A stretch of DNA of 64,000 nucleotides, taken from contig CAVYFA010000001.1 of assembly GCA_963767715.1 (NCBI GenBank), positions 372,001 through 436,000 on the forward strand, read 5' to 3'. The first letter of the stretch is position 1, and every line of letters starts with the position of its first letter. The notes under the pieces were generated by a model. It was not told the origin of the DNA. It saw nothing but the letters and a program-made list of their open reading frames with translations, and did not search any database. This DNA comes from CAVSXS01 sp963767715. Its GTDB lineage: Bacteria; Chloroflexota; Ktedonobacteria; Ktedonobacterales; Ktedonobacteraceae. The translations under genes and the position numbers were made by a program. Positions 1 through 7,595 of the stretch are shown here, in pieces.

Positions 1-15
1 TACCGGGGGAAATTA

Positions 16-67
16 CAGTAGAGGCAGGGGTGGTTGGGATGGGAGGTGGGCCCCTTGCGGGTGCCTT
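16..67 (+). repeat. GTAG-headed REP-like element, purine-rich type
   Basis: GTAG is followed by AGGCA, a G-rich middle, then CCCCTTGCGGG and TGCCT. The arms AGGCA and TGCCT pair. Related copies lie near 9815, 11491, 28790 and 30729, with compensating changes in the stem. Confidence 0.7.
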
Positions 68-174
68 CCGTTCACTCCGCTTCGCTGAACCCTTTCCTTA
101 AAAACCTACCCGTGCCAACCCTTGGGTCGCCCTCTCTCATTCAATCGATGTAGACTCATTTCGCCCAACAACGA

Positions 175-1038
175 TTAAGAGGTAGGCTCGACAACAAAAT
201 AAAGTGTAACCTGCAGCGCCCCATTCCACAAAAGCTCCACCTTACCCTCCGCCGACCTGTAATAGTACGCCTCTACACTATCGCTGACGCTGCCGCCATT
301 CTTTGCCTGGGGGATAGATATTGGGGAAGAAGAGTAGAAAAAGGCATTATTCGTATACCAGTTGAATGTCACCTTGCCGGCTTTCTGGGCGTGGACGCTG
401 AAGGTCACAAAGATCGGCTTTCCGACATAGAACTTGTCCGTCGGTATCTGCGGCTGGTTATTTGCATCGATGCTCGATGCGGTCGCGGCGGAAGTGATAA
501 CCGGGTTTGAAGCATACACGACCTGCGAGGTGGGTGTCGGCAACGGTACCGACTTGGTGGTTTGCAGATTTTGGAATTGCGGATTGACGAGTTGCTGCAA
601 AAATCCCAGTCGCCCGGTCGCCTGCGCATAGTAAATGCTTCCTCCACAGAGCAGGCCAATCACTACGAAAAAGCTGATCAGGCCACTTATGATGCGATAG
701 CGCGGGATGATAGGTCGCGGTTTCGTATACATCGGAGGCACGTGGAGCGGCTCTGGCTCAACCGGCCCTGGAGGCACGACAATGCGCTGGTCCTCCCCGG
801 TATGAATGGTGGGAAACTGAGCCGTTCGCACAACAGGAACGGATTGTTGCCCGGCGTAAGGCACAAGCACCCTGGAAGCCGGCTCAGCCTCATAGTCATC
901 CACTCCCTGCATAGATGGAGGCGTCATCACCTGCCCTGCCCCATTGAAGCTGCCATTCATCAAAGGAGAAGGCGCATAACAAAACGGGCAGGGTTCAAAA
1001 TTCGCCGGTCGATTGCTGTGACATGACGGACAAAGCAT
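175..1038 (-). CDS. zinc-ribbon single-pass membrane protein, unknown function
   Basis: The protein starts with a CPSC-x10-CPFC zinc ribbon (about residues 3-20). A proline-rich cytoplasmic stretch follows, then one membrane helix at about residues 120-142, and an outer domain of about 140 residues ending in beta-rich sequence. I chose the ATG that opens directly on the zinc ribbon; an in-frame ATG 14 codons upstream is also possible. The same plan (zinc ribbon, proline-rich linker, one membrane helix, beta-rich outside) recurs in the much larger genes at 48762 and 52509, so it belongs to a paralogous surface-protein family. The outer domain matches nothing I can name, and the function is unknown. 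Confidence 0.75.
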   Translation of the reverse strand: MLCPSCHSNRPANFEPCPFCYAPSPLMNGSFNGAGQVMTPPSMQGVDDYEAEPASRVLVPYAGQQSVPVVRTAQFPTIHTGEDQRIVVPPGPVEPEPLHVPPMYTKPRPIIPRYRIISGLISFFVVIGLLCGGSIYYAQATGRLGFLQQLVNPQFQNLQTTKSVPLPTPTSQVVYASNPVITSAATASSIDANNQPQIPTDKFYVGKPIFVTFSVHAQKAGKVTFNWYTNNAFFYSSSPISIPQAKNGGSVSDSVEAYYYRSAEGKVELLWNGALQVTLYFVVEPTS

Positions 1039-1100
1039 TGATAACCTTATTTTCCTCGAACTGCTATCTAACTGGTGCATTTACTAAATCCACGGACCCT

Positions 1101-1142
1101 GTAGGGCCCGATTTATCGCGTCCATCGCCGATTTATCGGCCC
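1101..1142 (+). repeat. GTAG-headed element, GATTTATCG type
   Basis: GTAG is followed by GGCCCGATTTATCG, a short spacer, and CGATTTATCGGCC, so two CGATTTATCG half-palindromes sit in tandem. The same layout occurs at 1510, 1602, 5313, 19429, 23461 and 34161. Confidence 0.75.
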
Positions 1143-1409
1143 GCGTCCTCCTCCACGAATTTGCCCACCCAATGCACCACTAAGGCGATCTTATTCCGAA
1201 CTGGCAACGGACTGCGTTCTGGCTTCGCTCAGCCAGTCGGAAAAGTAAATTACAAACCCAAAGTAGCACCGATGCTATGCAGGGTCAAGTTCCAGCACCA
1301 CGCATAGGGTAAAATGGCTAGTATTCGCTCTATATAAACGTATGCCGGCGTGTTTCTATTGTTTTATCAGCCCAGGCCTACCTCAAAGGTTCGGAATGCG
1401 TCCCCGCTC

Positions 1410-1433
1410 GTAGGGACGCGATTCATCGCGTCC
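1410..1433 (+). repeat. GTAG-headed perfect hairpin, GGACGCGAT type
   Basis: GTAG is followed by GGACGCGAT, a 2-base loop, and the perfect complement ATCGCGTCC. Relatives are at 31860 and 46333-46405. Confidence 0.75.
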
Positions 1434-1509
1434 TCGTCCCCGGTCGAGCTAGATCACCAGGACGCGATTATGAACCTTCAATAATCAATCGGGAATACCC
1501 AATCCAACT

Positions 1510-1642
1510 GTAGGTGCCGATTTATCGCGCACACCGCCGATTATGCAGATTAACCAATTGATCCGGACATCGGTCGGCCTCCATTGATCGCCCAAACAAG
1601 AGTAGGCGCCGATTTATCGTGCGCACCGCCGATTGATCGGCC
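1510..1642 (+). repeat. two GTAG-headed GATTTATCG elements
   Basis: One copy begins at 1510 (GTAG then GTGCCGATTTATCGCGCAC). A second begins at 1602 (GTAG then GCGCCGATTTATCGTGCGC). The outer stem bases differ between the copies but stay paired (GTGC with GCAC, GCGC with GCGC). Confidence 0.7.
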
Positions 1643-1764
1643 AGTCCGATGGTTGCTATCCTGTCCGCATTAATTTGTTAATGTGCATTATCGGCCACGG
1701 TCGGTTGCCGCACACGCCTGTAGTAGCCGATTATGGAGATTAACAAATAAAGACGGACATCGCA

Positions 1765-1816
1765 CCTGTACGGGCGGGAGTGGAGCGGACGGGTGGTGGG
1801 GCGCTTGCGCCGCCCT
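1765..1816 (+). repeat. REP-like element, CTTGCGCCGCCCT type
   Basis: CCTGTACGGGCGGGAG, a purine-rich middle, then GGGGCGCTTGCGCCGCCCT. It is the same family as the repeats flanking the transposase gene at 13553, here with GTAC instead of GTAG. Confidence 0.75.
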
Positions 1817-1943
1817 GGGAATTGTCCGCATGAAATCTTCAATCTCCATAATCGACCTCTTCTGAGATACCCGATTAATTTTTAAATTCCATTATCGCGT
1901 CCCCACGACCGGGGCCGTATTCAATCGTCAACATGCATAAGTT

Positions 1944-3272
1944 CTACAGGTCCATTGTAGCGCGCTGGATGTTCAAATTCATGGCAGCCAGCCTCGGCAC
2001 GATGTTGCCATAACCGCGTTCGAGCAGATCGATGCCCGTCACGACCGTAGTACCTTTCGCGATGGCTGCCGCGATAACATAGGCCAGCCCCGCGCGCAGG
2101 TCGGGTGTAGCAATCTGGTCAACCGCCGTGAAGGGCGTCGGGCCGATGATGATGGCGCTGTGCTCGAAGTTCGACTCGCGATAGCGGCATGGGACGCCCC
2201 CCAGGCAATGTGTCGCAAGCTGCGTCTTCGCCCCCAGCCTGTCCAGCTCTTTCAGATATTCGAAGCGGTTCTCGTGGACGGTCTCGTGAATGATCGAGAT
2301 GCCACCGGCCTGCGAGAGCAGCACGGCGAAAGGCTGCTGCCAGTCGGTCGAAAAGCCAGGGTACACGTCCGTCTCGATAAAGGCGGGCCTCAGCGCCTCC
2401 TTGCGGAAGAAGCGAATGGCGTTAGCATCGATCAGTTCGATCCCGCCTCCCACCTGCTGGTAGTACGAGAGGAAGTTGCCGAGGATCTCCGGGCGAATGC
2501 CATGCACTGTTATGTCCCCGTCAGAGGCGCAGGCCAGGCAGGCCCACGATGCCGCTTCGATGCGATCACCCAGCACCTTCATGTGCGCGCCCGTTAGCTG
2601 TTTGACGCCCTCGATGCGAATGTCTCGTCCCGACGAGGTGAAGATGATGGCTCCCATGGCCCGCAGCATCGTAATAAGTTCAAAGATTTCAGGTTCGATG
2701 GCTGCGTTCGAGATAGTGGTGCGCCCCTCTGCCAGCACTCCCAGGTACAGGCAGGTCTCCGTCGCTCCCACGCTGGGATAGGGCAGTTTGATGTGCGTTC
2801 CCTTCAACGCGTTGGTGCGGTACGCGATAAAGCCGTCGTGCGTCGTCTTGACCCTGCCCCCGAACTGCTCGATGGCGTCCAGGTGAAAATCGACGCTGCG
2901 CTTGCCGATCTGGTCGCCGCCGAGAATGGGAACCGATACACTCTCGAAGCGATGCAGCAGCGCGCCGAGCATCAAAATAGGGATACGGTTGCTGCCCGAA
3001 TGCGGCGTCGGCACATCGGAGAGATTGATGGATGAAGCGTCAATCACCAGCTCCCCATTATCAACCTGCTGCACGCGCACACCAATCGAGGTAAGCATCT
3101 CGGCGGTAATCGTCACATCGCCGATAGGTGGAACGTTCGTCAGCGTCGTCGGCGTGTCACCCAGCAGCGCTGCGACCATCGCCTTCGTCGTAAAGTTCTT
3201 CGCCCCCAGGCAGCGGATCTCGCCCGTCACCGGCTGTCCACCCTGAATGATATATGCCAGTTGCTGTGTCAT
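1944..3272 (-). CDS. murA: UDP-N-acetylglucosamine 1-carboxyvinyltransferase (MurA), Asp-type
   Basis: MurA carries out the first committed step of peptidoglycan synthesis, moving enolpyruvate from PEP to UDP-GlcNAc in the cytoplasm. Full length (442 residues) with the catalytic Lys-Asn pair at 25-26 (GAKN), the FSTDWQQPF segment matching the FPTDMQ motif, and DLRAG near the C-terminus. The loop that normally reads PGGC reads LGGD, so the catalytic or fosfomycin-binding Cys is Asp at residue 120. Asp at this site is known in MurA of mycobacteria and chlamydiae and gives intrinsic fosfomycin resistance. The start was set at the ATG preceded by AAAGGTG; an in-frame ATG seven codons upstream has no ribosome site. 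The gene is far from the division cluster at 36-48 kb. Confidence 0.93.
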   Translation of the reverse strand: MTQQLAYIIQGGQPVTGEIRCLGAKNFTTKAMVAALLGDTPTTLTNVPPIGDVTITAEMLTSIGVRVQQVDNGELVIDASSINLSDVPTPHSGSNRIPILMLGALLHRFESVSVPILGGDQIGKRSVDFHLDAIEQFGGRVKTTHDGFIAYRTNALKGTHIKLPYPSVGATETCLYLGVLAEGRTTISNAAIEPEIFELITMLRAMGAIIFTSSGRDIRIEGVKQLTGAHMKVLGDRIEAASWACLACASDGDITVHGIRPEILGNFLSYYQQVGGGIELIDANAIRFFRKEALRPAFIETDVYPGFSTDWQQPFAVLLSQAGGISIIHETVHENRFEYLKELDRLGAKTQLATHCLGGVPCRYRESNFEHSAIIIGPTPFTAVDQIATPDLRAGLAYVIAAAIAKGTTVVTGIDLLERGYGNIVPRLAAMNLNIQRATMDL

Positions 3273-3361
3273 ACGCACCTTTCTTGAAACCATGCCCGGT
3301 CAGATAGCCACTCCTATCTTGAAACCATGCTCGCTCACTAGCTACTCCTAATGTATCAACG

Positions 3362-3402
3362 GAACAGGGCCGGTAATGAGTATATCATTACCGGCCCTGT
3401 TC
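3362..3402. repeat. 18-bp perfect inverted repeat between murA and padR
   Basis: Two 18-base arms (3362-3379 and 3385-3402) pair perfectly around a 5-base loop GTATA. No T-run follows on either strand, and it lies upstream of both divergent genes, so it is not an ordinary terminator. It lacks the GTAG head of the other repeats. Confidence 0.8.
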
Positions 3403-3428
3403 TCCACTCCTCTTACCCTATCCGGCCC

Positions 3429-3488
3429 TTGACAAAGCAAAAACTATAAGGCATACTATCCAAAGCGGATATATCCAATATGGATATA
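3429..3488 (+). promoter_or_regulatory. padR promoter and probable autoregulatory operator
   Basis: TTGACA (3429-3434), a 17-base spacer and CATACT (3452-3457) form a sigma-70-type promoter. Just downstream, TATATCC-AATAT-GGATATA (3470-3488) is a dyad with 7-base arms covering the start of transcription. PadR regulators commonly repress their own operon through AT-rich dyads at such a position. Confidence 0.65.
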
Positions 3489-3508
3489 CTTTAACACAGG
3501 AACACGCA

Positions 3509-3892
3509 ATGCAAAGACAACCCGATCCAGCAACGCTTCTGCCACTGACGCCTGCCGTATTCCACATCCTGCTGGCGCTTGTCGATAGCGACCGTCACGG
3601 CTACAGCATCATGCAGGAAGTAAACTCCTTCACCGCTGGGAAACTACGTCTTGGGCCAGGAACCCTTTACCGCTCCATCAAACAAATGCTGGCTGAAGGA
3701 TTGATCATCGAGTGGGATGAACGCCCTGATCCGGCAATCGACGATCAACGGCGGCGCTACTACCGGCTCACCGGCTTCGGCCGATGCGTCCTCAACGCTG
3801 AAACGGAACGTCTGGAGCGCATCCTGCAAGTCGCCAGGATCAGGCAACGCATCCAGGCCCCAGAGCCGGCAACCGGCGAGGGAGGGCTCTAA
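3509..3892 (+). CDS. PadR family transcriptional regulator
   Basis: A 127-residue winged-helix protein. The PadR signature is clear: LTPAVFHILLALVDSDRHGYSIMQEV, a GPGTLYRSIKQM recognition helix and the wing RRRYYRLTGFG (about residue 85). The short C-terminal helix probably mediates dimerisation. It overlaps the next gene by one base (TAATG), so the two are translationally coupled. In many soil bacteria a short PadR gene sits directly before a membrane or permease-type gene that it controls. The effector cannot be told from sequence. Confidence 0.88.
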   Translation: MQRQPDPATLLPLTPAVFHILLALVDSDRHGYSIMQEVNSFTAGKLRLGPGTLYRSIKQMLAEGLIIEWDERPDPAIDDQRRRYYRLTGFGRCVLNAETERLERILQVARIRQRIQAPEPATGEGGL

Positions 3893-5217
3893 TGGCGGAC
3901 CCCACAATGCGTATCATTGCTATCTCTGAACGTCTCTATCGCTGGCTCCTCAGAGCCTACCCGGCGAACTTTCGGCGCCGCTTTGCCCCACAGATGACCC
4001 AGGTATTTCTCGATTGCTGCCGCGCAGCCTACCGACAGGGAGGCGCCAGGGCTGTACTCCGCTTATGGCTGCCTGCACTTGGCGACTTGATCGCCAATGC
4101 CATTGCAGAACATTTCTCAACACTCGTTCAGCAACTGAGAGGACAAACGGCGCTCTTCAACCCGCGCGCGTTGCCGATACTTCGTCGGCAAGGAGGAACA
4201 ATGCTGCATATCACTAACGGCGATAGCGTCGGAATCACACTCCGGCAAACAGATCTGCCCGGAGACATTCTGGCCTGGCGGGACATCCTGCACGAAGGCC
4301 CCACTCCCGCCGGTCTCTCGCTTGAGCAAATGAGCCAGCTTCGCGCGCAATTTCTCGCCGGCCATGCTTTGGGCGCCTATGAAGATGTGCTGGCCAGCTT
4401 CATACAGAGAGATACAACCTTAGCCCACTCTGCCGCGCACAAGGAAGTGGTCCTGTGGTTTGAACACGACCTCTACGACCAGCTTCAGCTCATCCAGCTT
4501 CTGGACTGGTTCTCGCGCCACAATCGTAGAGCAACCATCATCAGCCTGATTTGCATCAACACGTTTCCAGGCATCGCCAACTTTGTCGGCCTCGGTCAAT
4601 TGAACGCCGGCCAGCTACGCTCCCTCTTCGAAACGCGCCATTCGTTGACAAAGAAAGAACTCACGCTCGGCAGCGAAGCATGGAAGGCGTATTGTTCGCC
4701 CGATCCCAAAGCGCTCGAGGCATTCCTGCAAAAAGACATCTCCGCGCTGCCCTTTCTCAAAGCGGCCCTCCAACGGCATCTTGAGCAATTCCCCTCACTG
4801 CAAACTGGCCTTTCCCGCACGGAGCGTCAGATCCTCGAAGTCGTTGCCTCCGGTTCCCACAAACCCTTGCAAATCTTCCGCGCCACGCAAGAAAAAGAGG
4901 AAAGTCCCTTCCTCGGAGATACCCCTTTCTGGTTCTATCTCTCCAACCTGTCCTCAGGAAAAAAGCCCTTCCTTATTCGCGCGGACGGCGGCAACTTTTC
5001 CTTGCCCACATCCGATCCTCGCGATCCCACCTTCAACGAACAGGTGCTAATCCTGACAGATGAAGGACGCAACGCTCTCGCCGGACAAGCCGATTGGATT
5101 ACGATCAATCGCGGCATCGATCGCTGGCTGGGAGGTGTGCATCTACAGGGGCAGGACGCCACATGGCGCTGGGATACCCAGCAAGCAACGCTCGTCCAGG
5201 TGCAGGGCACCGCGTAA
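3892..5217 (+). CDS. DUF1835/DUF3658-like protein with permease-like N-terminal extension
   Basis: The frame encodes 441 residues in two unlike parts. Residues 1-100 (LYRWLLRAYP, FRRRFAPQM, followed by a helix) look like the N-terminal stub that precedes ABC permeases in PadR operons, but no permease follows. From residue 104 (MLHITNGDSVG) the sequence resembles DUF1835 proteins, with a C-terminal half (RQILEVV, LTDEGR, WLGGVHL) of the DUF3658 kind. AGGAGG sits 4 bases before the ATG of residue 104, so a separate 338-residue product probably starts at 4201. The long frame may be a true fusion or two coupled cistrons whose stop was lost. The enzymatic role of DUF1835 proteins is unknown to me. 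Confidence 0.7.
   Translation: MADPTMRIIAISERLYRWLLRAYPANFRRRFAPQMTQVFLDCCRAAYRQGGARAVLRLWLPALGDLIANAIAEHFSTLVQQLRGQTALFNPRALPILRRQGGTMLHITNGDSVGITLRQTDLPGDILAWRDILHEGPTPAGLSLEQMSQLRAQFLAGHALGAYEDVLASFIQRDTTLAHSAAHKEVVLWFEHDLYDQLQLIQLLDWFSRHNRRATIISLICINTFPGIANFVGLGQLNAGQLRSLFETRHSLTKKELTLGSEAWKAYCSPDPKALEAFLQKDISALPFLKAALQRHLEQFPSLQTGLSRTERQILEVVASGSHKPLQIFRATQEKEESPFLGDTPFWFYLSNLSSGKKPFLIRADGGNFSLPTSDPRDPTFNEQVLILTDEGRNALAGQADWITINRGIDRWLGGVHLQGQDATWRWDTQQATLVQVQGTA
4191..4203 (+). promoter_or_regulatory. strong internal ribosome binding site
   Basis: AGGAGG-AACA-ATG inside the long frame, at the point where the protein changes from permease-like stub to DUF1835-like sequence. It suggests the DUF1835 part is or was its own gene. 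Confidence 0.65.
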
Positions 5218-5312
5218 CCACGAAATTTCCCGCCACCACCCTGAGCTGTCAATGCCATCCCCCACCGATTACATATAAACTGAACAAGCAGATAAACAGA
5301 AGCCCAGACAAG

Positions 5313-5354
5313 AGTAGGGCCCGATTTATCGTGGCCACCGCCGATTTATCGGCC
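5313..5354 (+). repeat. GTAG-headed GATTTATCG element
   Basis: GTAG then GGCCCGATTTATCGTGGCC and CGATTTATCGGCC. It is the only clear feature in the 260-base gap after the DUF1835 gene, besides the downstream promoter. Confidence 0.75.
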
Positions 5355-5395
5355 AGTCTAGCTCTCCTAATTTAATCCACCTAACAGTCTCGCTC

Positions 5396-5447
5396 TTGCA
5401 TTCATTCAACAAAAATGGTAAAATGTAACAAGTTACCTATGTAACTT
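5396..5447 (+). promoter_or_regulatory. promoter and operator of the RHH/MerB-like operon
   Basis: TTGCAT (5396-5401), a 17-base spacer and TAAAAT (5419-5424) form a promoter. A perfect dyad AAGTTAC-ctat-GTAACTT (5430-5447) lies at the expected transcription start, with one more GTAAC just upstream. A repressor bound there would block both following genes. Confidence 0.65.
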
Positions 5448-5479
5448 CTTGAAACTTTAAATCCTAGAAAGAAACACAC

Positions 5480-5791
5480 ATGCCCATACCAGAAGCAACC
5501 ATCCACCAGGAAGACCGCAACCTCCCCGTCGAGCGCGTCCAGATCGGCGTACGCATGGAAAAACGCATGATCAAAGTCCTCAAAGGACTGGCCGAATACC
5601 TGGACATCACCCTTGGCGACCTGCTCGAAGGCATCACCCTGCACGCCTTCGAAAGCGAATCCCCCTTCAACGAGGAAACGCGCCAGCGCATCGCCCAGCT
5701 CAAAGACGTCTACGGCATGGACTACGGCGTCGAGGCCAGCCACCGCCTCATCGAACCGGCAGCCACGAACTCCAAAGACACCAGCCGCTGA
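5480..5791 (+). CDS. small ribbon-helix-helix-like protein, putative regulator
   Basis: 103 residues. The middle (VQIGVRMEKRMIKVLKGLAE, then LDITLGDLLEGIT, about residues 20-55) has the strand-helix-helix look of MetJ/Arc-type DNA-binding domains; the tail is polar. It is the first gene after a promoter with a perfect GTAAC dyad and lies 12 bases before the MerB-like gene, so autoregulation of the pair is a reasonable inference. I do not recognise a named family, and the DNA-binding assignment comes from pattern only. Confidence 0.6.
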   Translation: MPIPEATIHQEDRNLPVERVQIGVRMEKRMIKVLKGLAEYLDITLGDLLEGITLHAFESESPFNEETRQRIAQLKDVYGMDYGVEASHRLIEPAATNSKDTSR

Positions 5792-5803
5792 GGTGAGAAA
5801 CCC

Positions 5804-6560
5804 ATGAAAGAAACCATCCTGATCGGCAGGCAAGCACACATCATCGAGGCAGACGCCGCGCAATTCCGCGAGCAAGTCGCGCACTCGCATCACCAGCCCT
5901 CGACACGCCTCAACTTCATGACGCCCGAACACCACAACATCCGCAATTTCGCCGTCACCGAACTCCCCCGCAACAATGGCAAACCCCTCAGCCCGCATAC
6001 CATCTCAGCGCGCCTCTCCCTCCCGCTCGCCCAGGTAATCGCCATCCTCGAAGACCTGCAGCGTCACCTCTTCTTCCTCGTACTCAACCCCGCCGGCGAG
6101 GTCGCCTGGGCCTACCCCATCACCTCCGAACCAACTCCCCACCACCTGTGCTTCAGCAGCGGCGAACGCACCTACGCCGCCTGAGCTGAGGATGCGCTAG
6201 CAACGCCCTTCGTGCAAGGGCACCTACGTAACGAGAGCCTCTCCATCGAAATCGCAACCACCTGCGCCCACTGCAGCCAGCCCCCTCCACATCACCCTGG
6301 ACAACAACCTCCACTGGAGCCTCAAAGAGCAAGACGCCACCCCCTTCGTCTTCATGCCCGACATCGACTGGAGCCACTTCACCGCCCCCACCATCATCGA
6401 CGCCTACTGAAGAAACTCCCTCTTCTTCTGGTCAGAAGAACACGTCAGAGCATACCGCGTAAAACAGCAGCACATCGATGGCCTATACCTGACCCTGGAT
6501 CAGGCAGCCTTTGTGACGAAGATAGCCCAGGCGAGGCTATTTGGGTTTGAGATGCAATAA
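5804..6560 (+). CDS. MerB-like organomercurial lyase, candidate selenoprotein with two UGA (Sec) codons
   Basis: MerB cleaves the carbon-mercury bond using Cys96, Asp99 and Cys159 (plasmid R831b numbering). Here a 126-residue frame with MerB-type N-terminal helices (HTISARLSLPLAQVIAILEDL, then TPHHLCFSSGERTYAA) meets TGA at 6182, followed by AEDAL. MerB has C-A-L-D, so the TGA falls on Cys96, with Asp three residues on. The frame continues through a CAHC pair. After dropping one C from the five-C run at 6281-6285 it runs on to a second TGA at 6408, five residues before LFFWSEEHV, exactly the Cys159 position in CCHVHFF. No other stop occurs before TAA at 6558, giving 251 residues with Sec at 127 and 202. 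SECIS-like hairpins follow both TGAs. The alternative is a pseudogene with two chance stops and a frameshift. I recall MerB-like selenoproteins being described (SaoL) but cannot check. Confidence 0.7.
6205..6221 (+). other. SECIS-like hairpin after first UGA
   Basis: GCCCTT (6205-6210), loop CGTGC, AAGGGC (6216-6221): a perfect 6-bp stem. Its loop begins 26 bases after the TGA at 6182-6184 and contains G and U, within the range given for bacterial SECIS elements. Confidence 0.55.
6423..6440 (+). other. SECIS-like hairpin after second UGA
   Basis: TTCTTCT (6423-6429), loop GGTC, AGAAGAA (6434-6440): a perfect 7-bp stem. The loop begins 19 bases after the TGA at 6408-6410. In the E. coli fdhF element a GGUC-containing loop begins about 18 bases after UGA. 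Confidence 0.62.
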
Positions 6561-6571
6561 CAAGGATGAAT

Positions 6572-7592
6572 TTATGGCGAATTGTCGTTTGTTAGAGACC
6601 CGTCGTGAGCATTTGTCGTATTCTCCTGATGGGCGTGTTCTTCCTTCATCGATTTGAGGCGTTTCTTTAACTCTTTTGCTTTCGTGTTTCGTTTGGCTTG
6701 ATAGAGCATGGCAATATAATTTTGTAAAACACTTAGAGTAGAGGGATGTTTTAGGCCCAGTTTCTCTTCGTAGATCGCCAATGCACGTTCAAAAAGCGGC
6801 TCAGCTTGTCGGTAGTGGCGTCTGATTGACTATAAAATACTGCCAGATTTTCAAGGATGGCTGCAGTATCAGGATGCTCGGGTCCAAATACCCTTTCGGC
6901 GGATGGCAAGTGCTTGCTCAAAGAGCGGTCGAGCTAGGGTTATACTGCCCTTCGTCTTGGTAGAGTAATGCCAGATTCTGAGACAAGTGGCGGTGGCGGG
7001 ATTTTCAGTTCCTCGCACCTTTTCGGATATGGCAAGCACTTTTTGAGCGAGCGATCGAGCTAGGGAGCAAACTTGCGTTCTTCAGCTCGGTAGAGCCCCG
7101 CTATGGAACCGACGACTGACGGCGGTATCGGGATGCTCAGGTCCAAGTACCTTTTCGCGGATAGTAGGGCTCGCTCAAAGAGTGGTCGTGCCTGGGCATA
7201 TTGACCTCCACATCCTTGTAAAGCTCTGCCAGATTATCAAGGCTGGTGGCGGTATCGGGATGTTCAGGTCCCAGTACCTTTTCGCGAATAGCGAGCGCCC
7301 GCTTATAGAGCGGCTGTGCTTGGACATCCTGACCCACATCCTTATAGAGTGATGCCAGATTATCGAGGCTGGTGGCGGTATCGGGATGTTCAGGTCCTAG
7401 GCTTCGTTCTTTAATGCTAAGGGTTTGTTCGAATAGCGGTTGCGCCTGAGCATACTGACCTTCGTCTAGATAGATTATCGCCAAATTATTGAGGCTAGTT
7501 AGCTACGATCAGAGATGGTCAGGTCCAGGATACTCTTGCGCATATCTAATGCTCGTTGGTAGAGTTGTTTCGCCTGAGCATATTTGGCTTGC
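6572..7592 (-). pseudogene. frame-broken TPR tail of the TIR-NB-ARC gene
   Basis: Downstream of the stop at 7596, tetratricopeptide units continue in shifting frames. An intact stretch at 7137-7484 holds units of the type A-LFEQTLSIKERSLGPEHPDTATSLDNLA. Several broken units lie between 6781 and 7137, and a final one at 6572-6781 (IYEEKLGLKHPSTLSVLQNY) leads to a charged C-terminus. The units have the same 42-residue kinesin-light-chain-like spacing as those of the upstream gene. The original protein was therefore about 1030 residues. At least five indels lie in this near-identical repeat tract. They could be true decay or errors in a repetitive stretch. Confidence 0.75.
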
Positions 7593-7595
7593 GCG

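Larger units (their letters stand above)
1081..1943. other. repeat-filled intergenic region, no gene seen
   Basis: No open frame here resembles a protein. The gap holds at least five hairpin repeats of the GTAG-headed families plus scraps of the same repeats ('gattatggagattaacaa', 'ccgattgatcgg'). This suggests repeated insertion and decay of such elements between the zinc-ribbon gene and murA. Confidence 0.75.

Noticed and set aside
6182..6184. general UGA reassignment (Trp or Gly code) to explain the MerB-like gene
   Set aside because: TGA serves as a normal stop in many other genes of the window (for example the RHH-like gene at 5789, mnmG and the 6PGDH-family gene), and the two internal TGAs sit at cysteine positions.
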